This document shows positions 14,524-23,367 of a stretch of 34,825 bases of DNA, piece after piece. The DNA is from Desulfurobacteriaceae bacterium. GTDB taxonomy: Bacteria > Aquificota > Aquificia > Desulfurobacteriales > Desulfurobacteriaceae. Numbering within the stretch: position 1 is the first letter of the stretch; the number at the start of each line of letters is the position of its first letter. Below the pieces are notes generated by a model that was given only the letters and a program-made list of their open reading frames with translations, was not told the origin of the DNA and did not search any database. Made by a program: the position numbers and the translations under genes. Location: the NCBI GenBank assembly GCA_027063785.1, contig JAMORC010000025.1, positions 1 through 34,825 on the forward strand, given 5' to 3'.

Positions 14524-16404
14524 ATGTTTAAGCAGCTTCTAACCGCTGTTTTTATCTTCCTTGCCCTTACCGTAAGGGTTTTGGGATCCGGTTACGGAGC
14601 CGAAGTTCTTTATGACAGGTGTGAGGTTAAGTTTTTCCCCGACGGCAGAAAGGTCTGGAAAGAAGAAAGGGCGGTGAAAATACTGGATAAGAGAGGAATA
14701 AAGGAGTTTGGAGAGATCGTTATTCCTTTTTCTACCGAGCACGAAAAGCTTAAGGTTCTCTATGCCTATACAGTTACCCCGGACGGTAGGATCGTAAAGC
14801 CCGATAAAAAAGCCTTTAACGTCGTTTATCCTCCTTTTGAGTCGGAAGCTCCTGTTTACTCTGACCTAAAATACCAAACGATTTCCATGCCGGCAGTAAC
14901 TGTGGGGGCCGTTGTTAAGTACGGTTTTGTCCTTGAAACTTTTAAGCCATATATGGAGGGGCAGTTCTGGGCTACCAACTTCTTTCAGGGTCACTACCCG
15001 GTGAAGGAGGCTACTTTTACTGCTTACGTTCCGAAGGGAAAGTATTACAAATTTAAGGTCTATAACATGACTCGGGAGGAGGGGGAACCGAGAATTGAAG
15101 AGGCGGGAAATTTTGTGGAGCTATCATGGAGTCTCAAAAACGTTCCGCCGGTGGAAAGGGAGCCGAGCAGTCCTCCTATGGGAGAGCTTGCCAAAAAGAT
15201 TGTAATAACCTCCCTGAAAAGCTGGAGAGAAGTAGCAGAGTGGTATTCGGAGCTTGCAAAGGATGCGGTAGAGCCGGATGATCTTGTTAAGAAGGTTACT
15301 TTGGAGGTTGTTAAGGGCAAGAAAAGTCCTGAGGAAAAAGTCAGGGCTATTTATGATTTTGTTTCAAAGAACATAAGGTACGTTGGAATGGAGTTCGGGA
15401 TAAACGGATATAAACCGCATAAAGCTTCGGAGGTCCTAAAAAACAGGTACGGTGACTGTAAGGATCACGCTACTTTACTCATAGCCATGCTTAAGGTTGT
15501 GGGTATAAAGGGATATCCTGTTTTGATACCGACCCTCAGTAAGGCCGATATGGATCCCGAAGTTCCCCTGCCCACGGCTTTTAACCACGAGATAGCAGCT
15601 ATAAAGCTGAACGGAAAGTATTTCTTCATGGATACAACTTCCGATTACGTTCCCTACGGCCTTCTTCCGCCGTCTGATCAGGGCAGGAATGTCCTGATCG
15701 TTGATGTAGAAACTAAGAGCGGAGAGGTTGGGCGAACGCCGATCTTTCCTCCCGATGTGAACGTTGAAGGCTTTAAGGGAAGTTTCACTCTACTGCCTTT
15801 CGGAAAGCTGAGCGGAGATATGACCTTTACCTATAAGGGTGTTTACAGCGTTTATGAAAGAGCAAGGCTTTTGAATTCAACACCTCTTCAGCTTAAAAGA
15901 CACGCGGAAGAGTTGGCTTCAAAAGTGTCGCCCGGTTTTGAGGTTGAAAGGTTTGAATTTTCCGACTACCGGAATCTTGACACCGATGAGGTAAAGGTTG
16001 ATATCTCCGGAAAGGATTCCAGTTACGGTACGGTAACTTCTCACTTTATCCTTGCAAAATTTCCGGCTCCGGATTACAGCAGGCTTGTAGGCCTTGTAGC
16101 CTCAAAGGAGAGAAAGTACCCGTATGTTATCGGTTACGAATTTTCGAAAGTAACCGTTTCGGAACTGAAGCTTCCCGAAGGTTACAGGCTATACTTAAAA
16201 CCCGAGAACTTCTACTTTAGAAACAGAGTAGGTTCGGTCTCGGTTGAGTGGAGCAGCAAGCCGGGTAGTTTGACGATGATTATGAGGATGTCGGTTCAAA
16301 AAAGCGTTGTTCCGCCGGAAGAATATACGGACCTCAGGGAACTTTTTAATACAACCGTGAAAACGCTAAGAAATCAAGTTGTGGTTTTGGAAAAGGTCGA
16401 GTAG
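14524..16404 (+). CDS. Exported DUF3857/transglutaminase-like protein
   Basis: 626 residues. A signal peptide (about 1-22) precedes a beta-rich DUF3857 domain (about 28-210). A transglutaminase/papain-like core follows (about 265-375) and then a beta-rich C-terminal domain (about 395-620). The catalytic triad is present: Cys312 (in RYGDCKDHATLL), His355 (FNHEIAAI) and Asp370 (FMDTTSD). Proteins of this layout occur widely in Gram-negative bacteria and are thought to be periplasmic peptidases or cross-linkers; no substrate is known to me. ATG at 14524 follows GAGGAGG, which lies in the hairpin described at 14502-14523. Neighbours are wall-precursor and tRNA-modification genes and do not define its role. 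Confidence 0.85.
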   Translation: MFKQLLTAVFIFLALTVRVLGSGYGAEVLYDRCEVKFFPDGRKVWKEERAVKILDKRGIKEFGEIVIPFSTEHEKLKVLYAYTVTPDGRIVKPDKKAFNVVYPPFESEAPVYSDLKYQTISMPAVTVGAVVKYGFVLETFKPYMEGQFWATNFFQGHYPVKEATFTAYVPKGKYYKFKVYNMTREEGEPRIEEAGNFVELSWSLKNVPPVEREPSSPPMGELAKKIVITSLKSWREVAEWYSELAKDAVEPDDLVKKVTLEVVKGKKSPEEKVRAIYDFVSKNIRYVGMEFGINGYKPHKASEVLKNRYGDCKDHATLLIAMLKVVGIKGYPVLIPTLSKADMDPEVPLPTAFNHEIAAIKLNGKYFFMDTTSDYVPYGLLPPSDQGRNVLIVDVETKSGEVGRTPIFPPDVNVEGFKGSFTLLPFGKLSGDMTFTYKGVYSVYERARLLNSTPLQLKRHAEELASKVSPGFEVERFEFSDYRNLDTDEVKVDISGKDSSYGTVTSHFILAKFPAPDYSRLVGLVASKERKYPYVIGYEFSKVTVSELKLPEGYRLYLKPENFYFRNRVGSVSVEWSSKPGSLTMIMRMSVQKSVVPPEEYTDLRELFNTTVKTLRNQVVVLEKVE

Positions 16405-16436
16405 GTAGGAACTTCACAGTAACCGGAGGTCGGCGT

Positions 16437-17405
16437 TTGGTAGTTCTGGGCATAGATACTTCTTGTGATGATACTTCGATCGCCCTTTATGACGGACACA
16501 GGAATAGAGTTCTATCTAATGTAGTTTCTTCCCAGTACGAATTTCACTCCCCTTACGGAGGAGTCGTACCCGAAATAGCGGCGAGGAAGCATGCGGAAAA
16601 CATTGATCTGGTCTTTCAGGAAGCCCTTAAGGTTGCCGGACTTGAAGTAAGGGATATAGACCTTGTTGCTGTAACGAGAACACCGGGGCTTCTTCCGGCC
16701 CTTCTTGTGGGACTTACTTTCGGAAAAGGTGTGGCTTTCCTGGGGAATAAGTATCTTAAGGGGGTTCATCATATTGAGGCTCACCTGTTTTCTCCTTTTA
16801 TAGGTAAAGAGCCGGTTTATCCTTTTCTCGGTCTTGTTGTTAGCGGAGGCCATACGTTAATCGTTGAAGTTAGGGGTATGGGGAATTATCGGGTAATCGG
16901 TAAAACGCTTGACGATGCTGTTGGAGAGGCTTTTGATAAGGTTGCCAAACTTCTTGATCTCGGTTATCCGGGAGGGCCGGTTATTGACAGAATTTTTCGG
17001 GAGTTTGAGGGTGAGTACTTGCTACTTCCTAAACCGAGGGTTCCCGGTTTTAACTACAGTTTTAGCGGTCTTAAAACTGCTGTTAGGAGACTTGTTGAGA
17101 AAGGTTACGATAAGTTTTCGGTTGCGGCTTCTTTTCAGAAGACAGCAATTGACTACCTGTTAAGTAAGTTGATGAAAGCCTTAAAAGAAACGGGTATAAA
17201 TAGGGTGGCGGTGTCCGGCGGTGTTTCTGCCAACTCTTACCTGAGGAAAGCGTTGTCGGAGCTTGAGGGAGTTGAAGTTTTGATCCCAGAAATTGATTAT
17301 ACCTCTGATAACGGAGCTATGGTTGCCTATATAGGTTATAGGAAGTTTCTTCTCGAAGGCGGAGACGGTTTGGATATCGGGGCAGTAGCGAGGTCTCCAC
17401 TTTGA
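16437..17405 (+). CDS. tsaD: tRNA N6-threonylcarbamoyladenosine transferase TsaD
   Basis: 322 residues, slightly short for the family (about 330-340). The fold is ASKHA: GIDTSCDDTS at the N-terminus, the metal-binding HIEAH motif (112-116), VSGGHT, the DDAVGEAFDKVAKLL helix, and DNGAMVAY near the C-terminus. It transfers the threonylcarbamoyl group to A37 of tRNAs reading ANN codons, together with TsaB and TsaE, which are not in the window. The TTG start is supported by GGAGG 7 bases upstream and by the family N-terminus. The usual GPGL loop reads TPGLLPAL (82-89), a conservative variant. Its last codon overlaps the next gene (TTGA). Confidence 0.97.
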   Translation: MVVLGIDTSCDDTSIALYDGHRNRVLSNVVSSQYEFHSPYGGVVPEIAARKHAENIDLVFQEALKVAGLEVRDIDLVAVTRTPGLLPALLVGLTFGKGVAFLGNKYLKGVHHIEAHLFSPFIGKEPVYPFLGLVVSGGHTLIVEVRGMGNYRVIGKTLDDAVGEAFDKVAKLLDLGYPGGPVIDRIFREFEGEYLLLPKPRVPGFNYSFSGLKTAVRRLVEKGYDKFSVAASFQKTAIDYLLSKLMKALKETGINRVAVSGGVSANSYLRKALSELEGVEVLIPEIDYTSDNGAMVAYIGYRKFLLEGGDGLDIGAVARSPL

Positions 17406-17821
17406 AAGGAGCGTATGTGATACTTTTTTCTTTGTCTGATGGTTTGGAAGTAAGAGTGAGAAGCGGAAAAGTTTTTTACTTCTCCCCCGGTTTTTATGCT
17501 TACTGCGGTTCGGCTAAGGGGAGCGGAGGAATTGAAAGGAGAGTAGCAAGGCACCTAAAGAAAGAAAAGAAAAGGCACTGGCACTTTGACTTTCTGACAA
17601 CCAGCGGAAGCTTCAAGCTTCATTCGGTCTGGGCGTTTGAAGGAGGGAGCGAATGTGTTTTGTTTAATCTGCTCCTTGGGGTCGGAGATCCCGTTCCCGG
17701 TTTTGGTTCAACTGACTGCTCCTGCATATCTCACCTTTTGAAAGTGGACATTGTTGGGGCACAGAGTATCTTGAATTCGGCCGGTGGTAAAATTCTCACA
17801 AACTTTGGAGAGGCCAAATGA
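17402..17821 (+). CDS. DUF123 family GIY-YIG-like protein
   Basis: 139 residues covering a single DUF123 domain: GAYVILFSL at the start, FYAYCGSAKGSGGIERRVARHL in the middle, then the KRHWHFDFL motif and GSTDCSCISHL near the end. The GxYxYxGSA element resembles the GIY-YIG nuclease core, and DUF123 is sometimes fused to endonuclease III in archaea and thermophiles, so a role in DNA repair or nucleic-acid cleavage is plausible but unproven. The TTG at 17402 overlaps the tsaD stop and keeps the conserved Gly-Ala-Tyr; a GTG at 17417 with a better ribosome binding site (AAGGAG) would remove it. The stop overlaps trpD (ATGA). Confidence 0.82.
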   Translation: MKGAYVILFSLSDGLEVRVRSGKVFYFSPGFYAYCGSAKGSGGIERRVARHLKKEKKRHWHFDFLTTSGSFKLHSVWAFEGGSECVLFNLLLGVGDPVPGFGSTDCSCISHLLKVDIVGAQSILNSAGGKILTNFGEAK

Positions 17822-18843
17822 GGGACGTTTTAAACAGGCTTGTTGAAAAGAAAAATCTTTCTAAGGAAGAGTCAAAGGATCTCTTTACGGAGATAATGGA
17901 AGGAAAGCTTTCAGACATTCAAATAGCCGCAATATTGACGGCGCTCCGTTGCAAAGGAGAAACTGTGGAGGAAATAGCCGGCGCTGCTTCGGTTATGAGA
18001 GAGAAGAGTTTAAAAGTTCCTCTTTCTCCCGAGCTTCAAGAAAAAGTTGTTGATACCTGCGGTACAGGAGGGGATCTCAAAGGTACATTTAACATATCCA
18101 CGACTGTGGCTTTTGTGGTTGCGGCCTGTGGTGTCCCGGTGGCAAAGCACGGAAATAGGTCGGTTTCGAGTAAATGCGGAAGTGCGGATATCCTTGAGAG
18201 CTTCGGCATTCGCATAGACCTTCCTCCGGAAAAGGTAGCGGTCTGTATAGAGGAGACGAACTTCGGTTTTATGTTTGCTCCCATTTTTCATCCGGCAATG
18301 GCTAACGTTGCAAGACCCAGAAAGGAACTGGGGATAAGGACTATATTTAACGTTCTCGGTCCTCTCACAAATCCTGCCGGAGCGAGGAGACAGCTTTTAG
18401 GAGTTTACTCGGAAGACCTTACGGAAAAGCTGGCGCGCGTTTTAATGGAGCTTGGTGTGAAGAGAGCCTTTGTGGTTCACGGTAAGGACGGAACAGATGA
18501 AGTAACGTTGACAACCCATACCAAGATTACCGAAGTTTCGGATGAGGAGATAAAAACTTACACCGTTTCGCCGGAAGACTTCGGCCTTAAAAGGGCGAGT
18601 ATGGATGACCTTCTGGCCGGTGATACGCTGGAGGAGAACAGGGAGATCGTAGTGAGGGTGCTTACCGGAGAGGAAAAAGGAGCGAAAAGGGATGTTGTAA
18701 AGCTCAATGCCGCCTTTGCCCTCCTTGCTGCCGGTAGAGTCGGCAGTGTTGAGGAAGGTCTTGAGCTTTCTGAGGAAGTAATTTCGACGGGGAAACCTTA
18801 CGAGGTTCTCTGTAAAGTAGTAAAAGTGACCAATAGCCTGTAG
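17818..18843 (+). CDS. trpD: Anthranilate phosphoribosyltransferase
   Basis: 341 residues, full length. It shows the phosphoribosyl-pyrophosphate-binding DTCGTGGD loop, NISTT, the KHGNRSVSSKCGSAD anthranilate/PRPP region, and the DE pair in GKDGTDEVTL. It makes phosphoribosylanthranilate, the second step of tryptophan synthesis. No other trp gene is near, so the pathway is dispersed, as in other Aquificota. It starts at an ATGA overlap with the DUF123 gene and is followed 9 bases later by ftsY. Confidence 0.97.
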   Translation: MRDVLNRLVEKKNLSKEESKDLFTEIMEGKLSDIQIAAILTALRCKGETVEEIAGAASVMREKSLKVPLSPELQEKVVDTCGTGGDLKGTFNISTTVAFVVAACGVPVAKHGNRSVSSKCGSADILESFGIRIDLPPEKVAVCIEETNFGFMFAPIFHPAMANVARPRKELGIRTIFNVLGPLTNPAGARRQLLGVYSEDLTEKLARVLMELGVKRAFVVHGKDGTDEVTLTTHTKITEVSDEEIKTYTVSPEDFGLKRASMDDLLAGDTLEENREIVVRVLTGEEKGAKRDVVKLNAAFALLAAGRVGSVEEGLELSEEVISTGKPYEVLCKVVKVTNSL

Positions 18844-18852
18844 AGGAGAGTA

Positions 18853-20265
18853 ATGTTTGGATTTTTTAAGAGAAAATCACTGGAGGATGATTTACGGGAA
18901 AATCCCAATCAGCCGGAAAAGTGGCTAAAGCTTGCAGAGGAAAATGAGAAGAAAGCTCCCGAAGCTCTTGTTAATGCCCTCATTTTCAGCAGGGGAGAGC
19001 TTGTAGAACAGGTGGCGAAGCTGCTTAAGAACCTGGCTGTTTATAGGGAGCTGGAACCTCTGATACCCAAGATTGAGGACGAGCTCGGCAAAGAGTATGC
19101 GTCCTTCTTTGCCGGTATGATTGAAGAGTACAAGGGAAACCTGCAGAGGGCAAGAAATCTCTATGATGTTTCGAGAAACAGTCCTAACGGAGTTCTTTCC
19201 TTCCTTTCTGCTTATAGAATAGCTTCGATTTATGAAAAGGAGGGGCTTGAAGAACTTGCTTATAAAACTTTAAGGGATTTGGAGGGGTCAGTTCCCGAAA
19301 GTTATAGGCTCGAGTTTTCGGTCAAAAAGAGAGAACTAGAGGAGAAACTCGGTTTAAGAGGGTCAAAGTTATTCAGGAGTTTTAAGGAGGGGCTTAAAAA
19401 AACCAGAGAAGCTTTGGGACTTTCCTCTTTTAGAGGGAGAACGGTCGATGAAGTTTTCTTTGAAGAGCTTGAGGAGCGGTTAATCCTTGCTGATGTCGGC
19501 GTGAGAACGACGATGGACCTTATCGACTACCTGAGGCAGGAAGCTAAAAAGAGGAAGATTAAGAGTTCAGATGAACTCCTCGGGTTGCTTAAGGAGCGCC
19601 TCAGGGAGATTCTATTAAACTGTCGAGGAGAACTTAACCTTTCTGAAAAACCGTCCGTTATTCTTGTTCTTGGAGTAAACGGAGTTGGAAAAACGACTAC
19701 GATCGGCAAGCTTGCGAAACAGCTAAAGGATTCAGGCCTTTCTGTTGTCCTTGCGGCGGCCGATACGTTTAGGGCTGCGGCCATAGAACAACTTGAAGTC
19801 TGGGCAGAAAGGGCTGGAGTTAGGATAGTCAAGGGTCAAGAAGGAACAGATCCTGCTGCTGTTGTTTTTGATGCCATACAGAGCGTAAAGGCGAAAGGAG
19901 ACGATGTCCTTATAGTTGATACGGCCGGAAGGCTTCATAACAAGGAACGCCTGATGAAGGAAATTCACAAGATAAAAAGGGTGATTGGGAGGGAGTTTCC
20001 CGGTCAGCCTGCAGAAATACTCCTCGTCCTCGATGCCAATACGGGGCAGAATGCAGTTTCTCAGGCCAGGGCATTCAAGGAAATAACCGATGTTACAGGG
20101 ATAGCCTTGACCAAGCTTGACGGAACTGCAAAGGGCGGAATCGTTGTAGCTATTTGCAACGACCTCAGGGTACCCATAAAGCTCGTCGGGATTGGAGAGG
20201 GAATAGAAGACCTTCGGAAGTTTGATCCGGAAGAGTTTGTAGAGGCACTGTTTGAAGGAGGTTAA
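18853..20265 (+). CDS. ftsY: Signal recognition particle receptor FtsY with TPR-like N-terminus
   Basis: 470 residues. The NG part is standard: helical N domain (about 172-262) and GTPase domain with GVNGVGKTT (274-282), DTFRAAA, DTAGR, TKLDGTAKGG and GIGE. It receives SRP-bound ribosomes at the inner membrane for co-translational targeting. Residues 12-165 are not the usual acidic A domain. They form a predicted all-helical, TPR-like region, with elements such as PEKWLKLAEENEKKAPEALV and a Gly-Asn-Leu-Gln-Arg-Ala-Arg-Asn-Leu-Tyr repeat near 95-104. A basic patch (FFKRKSL) is at the extreme N-terminus and could bind lipid. The ATG follows GAGGAG. It is the last gene of the plus-strand operon. 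Confidence 0.95.
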   Translation: MFGFFKRKSLEDDLRENPNQPEKWLKLAEENEKKAPEALVNALIFSRGELVEQVAKLLKNLAVYRELEPLIPKIEDELGKEYASFFAGMIEEYKGNLQRARNLYDVSRNSPNGVLSFLSAYRIASIYEKEGLEELAYKTLRDLEGSVPESYRLEFSVKKRELEEKLGLRGSKLFRSFKEGLKKTREALGLSSFRGRTVDEVFFEELEERLILADVGVRTTMDLIDYLRQEAKKRKIKSSDELLGLLKERLREILLNCRGELNLSEKPSVILVLGVNGVGKTTTIGKLAKQLKDSGLSVVLAAADTFRAAAIEQLEVWAERAGVRIVKGQEGTDPAAVVFDAIQSVKAKGDDVLIVDTAGRLHNKERLMKEIHKIKRVIGREFPGQPAEILLVLDANTGQNAVSQARAFKEITDVTGIALTKLDGTAKGGIVVAICNDLRVPIKLVGIGEGIEDLRKFDPEEFVEALFEGG

Positions 20266-20277
20266 TTATTCCTCTTT
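20255..20277. terminator. Possible bidirectional terminator hairpin at a tail-to-tail junction
   Basis: AAGGAGG (20255-20261) can pair with CCTCTTT (20271-20277) across the loop TTAATTATT with one bulged base. It straddles the adjoining ftsY and permease stop codons, which meet without a spacer. The stem is short and only a three-base T run follows on the plus strand, so it is a weak candidate. Nothing else at this junction could stop transcription. Confidence 0.25.
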
Positions 20278-21459
20278 AAGTATTTCTCTGGGGTTGAAGG
20301 AGACTGCCCTGAGGGCGGGGTATACTCCGGAAATTATACCGATAAGTACGGATAGTATAAGGGAGACGGCAAGTCCTTTAACGGGGAAGTAAGTTCCCCA
20401 ACCCGATAGGGACGATATGGCAACTACTATTGCCGAAGAAATAAAAGCCCCGAGAAAACCTCCGGTAAAGGAAAGCAGGGAGGCTTCCGTCAGGAATTGG
20501 ATGAATATATCGGACTTCCTTGCTCCGAAAGCCCTTCTTATGCCTATTTCTACCAGCCTTTCATAGACCGACAGGATCATAACTGCGAGGATTCCCAGGG
20601 CGCCGACCCCGAAAGCTATTGATGAAACTACTATGGAAAGCCTTGTAAATATCTCCATTGCCTGTTTTTGAGTGTTTGCAACATCTTCGTAGCGGCTGAC
20701 CGTGAAATCCTTTTTCCCGTGCCTTTTTAAGAGAAGCGACTTTACTTCCTCTTCGGCTTCCTTTAACTTTTCCGGGGAGACGGGCAAGAAGTATATGCCG
20801 TCTACATAATCGACGTTTGAAATTCTTTTTACTGCTGATGTTATGGGGATGAATATCCTATTGTCGAGGTCTTCTCCAGAAAGGTCAGTTCCCCTTTTCT
20901 CCATAACCCCTACCACTTTATAAGGGGCGTTGTAGAGGTAAACCGTTTTACCGACAGGGCACTCTTCGTTAAAAAGCTCAACGGCAACTTTGTAGCCTAT
21001 GACGGCTTTTTGAGCTATGGATTTAACGTCCTCTTCTGTTATAAACCTCCCGCAAACAGGATGGAAATCGGTAATCTTTTCGTATTCTGGAGAGACACCG
21101 TAAACGTCGGCTTTCAAGTATTTGCCTCCGTAATGAATGTTGGGGGAAACTTTTTTATATGGAGAGACATAGAGGACGTTTGGACATTTTTCCTTTATTA
21201 GCTCAGCATCCTTTAGTGTTAGCGTCGGGTAAAAGGAGAGTTGAACGGTTCTTCCCCCCAGGTTTTTAACTTCTCCCGGAATTACTACTACTACGTAGGC
21301 TCCCATTTTCCCGAGGGCTTTGAGGACTCTCTGCTTCATAGCACCGGTTATTCCCATCATTAGGGTAAGGGAAAAGACTCCGATAGCAATTCCTGTAATT
21401 GACAGAAGGGTTCGTTTTTTATTTTCCTTAAAGTAAGGAACGATGCTTCTGAGTCTCAT
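20266..21459 (-). CDS. MacB/LolCE-type ABC transporter permease (second of two)
   Basis: 397 residues. One membrane helix near 20-40 is followed by a large periplasmic MacB-core domain (about 45-250) and an FtsX domain with three membrane helices (about 275-395). The typical EIGIRRAFGARKSDIFIQFLTEA coupling-helix region and the YPALRAVSFNPREIL ending are present. Such permeases drive mechanotransmission across the periplasm and export peptides, antibiotics or lipoproteins. The ATG overlaps the stop of the first permease (ATGA). The stop adjoins the ftsY stop tail to tail. No MacA-type adaptor or TolC is in the window, so the substrate is unknown. Confidence 0.88.
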   Translation of the reverse strand: MRLRSIVPYFKENKKRTLLSITGIAIGVFSLTLMMGITGAMKQRVLKALGKMGAYVVVVIPGEVKNLGGRTVQLSFYPTLTLKDAELIKEKCPNVLYVSPYKKVSPNIHYGGKYLKADVYGVSPEYEKITDFHPVCGRFITEEDVKSIAQKAVIGYKVAVELFNEECPVGKTVYLYNAPYKVVGVMEKRGTDLSGEDLDNRIFIPITSAVKRISNVDYVDGIYFLPVSPEKLKEAEEEVKSLLLKRHGKKDFTVSRYEDVANTQKQAMEIFTRLSIVVSSIAFGVGALGILAVMILSVYERLVEIGIRRAFGARKSDIFIQFLTEASLLSFTGGFLGAFISSAIVVAISSLSGWGTYFPVKGLAVSLILSVLIGIISGVYPALRAVSFNPREILKEE

Positions 21460-22646
21460 TGGATTTTTCTCCTCAAGGATTCAACAGGATTAAATTCGGA
21501 AGCTCTTTTTGCCGGAAAGTAAGCTGCAAATAGACATACGGCGACGCTAAAGATCGCTGCAATTATAAAGGCTTTTGCCGGATAGACGACGGGAACGTTA
21601 AGGCTTTCTAGGATGGAAGGGATAAGGAGGATGCCGAGTATAGATCCGGTTATAGCAGACGAGACGGCTACGACGAGGCTTTCGGAAAGAATCCTTATCA
21701 CCACTTTCTTCCTGGTTGCCCCGAGAGCTTTTCTGAGGCCTATTTCCCACTGCCTTGTATAGACATTGACGTAGAAAATGGCTGATAATACGAAACCTCC
21801 TACTATTAGGGCTGTTGTTGAAGCGATACCGAGGAAAAGGGCAAAGGTTGCCGACAGCATTGAGAGAAACTTCTTGACGACTACCGGAGTAATAAGTGTG
21901 AAGTCGTTCGGGGAATGGTTTTTGAGTAGGATTGCCCTTACTTCTTCTACAATAGTGCTGTAGTTAGAGGTATCAAGGACTCTGAATCTGATGATAGATA
22001 CTTTGTCATAAGTCTTTTCAACCGTTTTGTCGTAAACCCTGTAAGGGATAAAGACCCTGTTGTCCAGATTGTGACCGTTGGGTGTTTTGCCCTTTTTCTT
22101 GTAAACACCTATGACCCGAAACGGGGTTTTACCAATAAGGATGACTTTGCCTATCGGGTTTTCTCCCGGCCAGAAGAAATCGCTGACATCGTGTCCGATA
22201 ACGGCTACTTTCTTCAAGTCCCTGAAATCTTTGAGGGTAAATCCTCTTCCCTGTTCTATCTTGTAATTCCATGATGAGAGCCAGTTTTCTCCGACACCGA
22301 AGACTGCAGAAAACTTTGAGCTGGAAAGACTTGATACGGTAGTCGGCTTGACGATTCCGTAAGTAAGTGCAAAAATTCCTTCAAGCTTAGAAATTTCCCT
22401 TACATCTTTCAGGGATAAATTTCTGAGCCTTCCTTTGGGCCCTTTCCCTATTGCCCCTGATACTATCAAGACGGAGTCGGGACCGAGTTTCTTTATGACT
22501 CTGTTTGCCTGAAGGTTGCTTCCTTCGATGGCGGCTACTATAAGTATTAGGGATACTACACCGAAGAGAATACCCAGAATGGCAAAGAACGTCCTGACCT
22601 TATTGTGGAGCAGTGAACTTATCAGTTCTTTGAGGAAGAAGAACAT
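21456..22646 (-). CDS. MacB/LolCE-type ABC transporter permease (first of two)
   Basis: 396 residues, with the same MacB-core plus FtsX layout as its downstream neighbour. A membrane helix lies at about 17-40, the periplasmic domain spans about 45-250, and three helices lie between 275 and 390. The coupling region reads WEIGLRKALGATRKKVVIRILSES and the end YFPAKRASEFNPVESLRR. The two permeases are clearly different in sequence and probably form a heterodimer, as LolC/LolE do. The start overlaps the ATPase gene by 25 bases, with AGGA seven bases before the ATG. LolC/LolE have the same topology, so a lipoprotein-release role cannot be excluded. Confidence 0.88.
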   Translation of the reverse strand: MFFFLKELISSLLHNKVRTFFAILGILFGVVSLILIVAAIEGSNLQANRVIKKLGPDSVLIVSGAIGKGPKGRLRNLSLKDVREISKLEGIFALTYGIVKPTTVSSLSSSKFSAVFGVGENWLSSWNYKIEQGRGFTLKDFRDLKKVAVIGHDVSDFFWPGENPIGKVILIGKTPFRVIGVYKKKGKTPNGHNLDNRVFIPYRVYDKTVEKTYDKVSIIRFRVLDTSNYSTIVEEVRAILLKNHSPNDFTLITPVVVKKFLSMLSATFALFLGIASTTALIVGGFVLSAIFYVNVYTRQWEIGLRKALGATRKKVVIRILSESLVVAVSSAITGSILGILLIPSILESLNVPVVYPAKAFIIAAIFSVAVCLFAAYFPAKRASEFNPVESLRRKIQ

Positions 22647-23332
22647 CTGACTATCCTGCCGTCTTTAATTTCCACGATTCTTTGGGCGTAAGAGGCTACT
22701 TCCTTATCGTGAGTAACGACAATTATCGTCTTTCCTTCTCTGTGAAGTTCTTTAAGGATTTCCATAACGGCTTTTCCCGATGCAGAGTCGAGCTGTCCTG
22801 TTGGTTCGTCGGCCAGGATAAGTTCCGGTTTATTCATTAAAGCCCTTGCGATGGCAGTTCTCTGTTTCTGACCTCCTGAGAGCTGTTCCGGCTTGAAGTT
22901 CTTTCTGTCTGATAGTCCGAGCCTGTTTAAAATTTCTTCGGCAAATTTCTCGGGCTGGATGTTCGAGAACTTTTTTTTCCTGCTCTCCCTGGGTAAGTAC
23001 TGGAGCGGTAGGAGAACGTTATCAAGAACAGTTAGATATGGTATGAGGTAAAAAGCCTGAAATACAAACCCTATGTAGTCTGCTCTGAGCCTTGAAAGCT
23101 CGTCGTCCGAAAGTTTCAGGACTTCCTTTCCTTCAAGTAGGTAGCTTCCCGACGAAGGCCTGTCAAGCAGTCCGAGGATGTACAGGAGCGTTGACTTTCC
23201 TGAACCGGAAGGACCTACAATGGCTATAAATTCACCCCTTTCGATCTTCAGGTCTATTCCTTTGAGAATTTCTGTTTCAATGTCTCCGTGCCTGTAAACT
23301 TTTTTTATCCCGTTAAGTTCTATTAAGGCCAT
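22622..23332 (-). CDS. ABC transporter ATP-binding protein (MacB/LolD type)
   Basis: 236 residues. It has Walker A GPSGSGKST, Q-loop VFQAFYLIPYLTVLDN, signature LSGGQKQRTAIARAL, Walker B LILADEPTGQLD and H-loop VVTHDKEVA. The DEPTGQLDS form and length are typical of the LolD/MacB/FtsE group. It energises the two permeases encoded directly downstream, whose first gene overlaps it. A strong AGGAGG precedes the ATG. It lies 35 bases after the MoaE-like gene, probably in the same transcript. Confidence 0.94.
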   Translation of the reverse strand: MALIELNGIKKVYRHGDIETEILKGIDLKIERGEFIAIVGPSGSGKSTLLYILGLLDRPSSGSYLLEGKEVLKLSDDELSRLRADYIGFVFQAFYLIPYLTVLDNVLLPLQYLPRESRKKKFSNIQPEKFAEEILNRLGLSDRKNFKPEQLSGGQKQRTAIARALMNKPELILADEPTGQLDSASGKAVMEILKELHREGKTIIVVTHDKEVASYAQRIVEIKDGRIVRCSSSSKN

Positions 23333-23367
23333 TATCCTCCTCTCGAATGGGCGGAAAAGGATTAACT

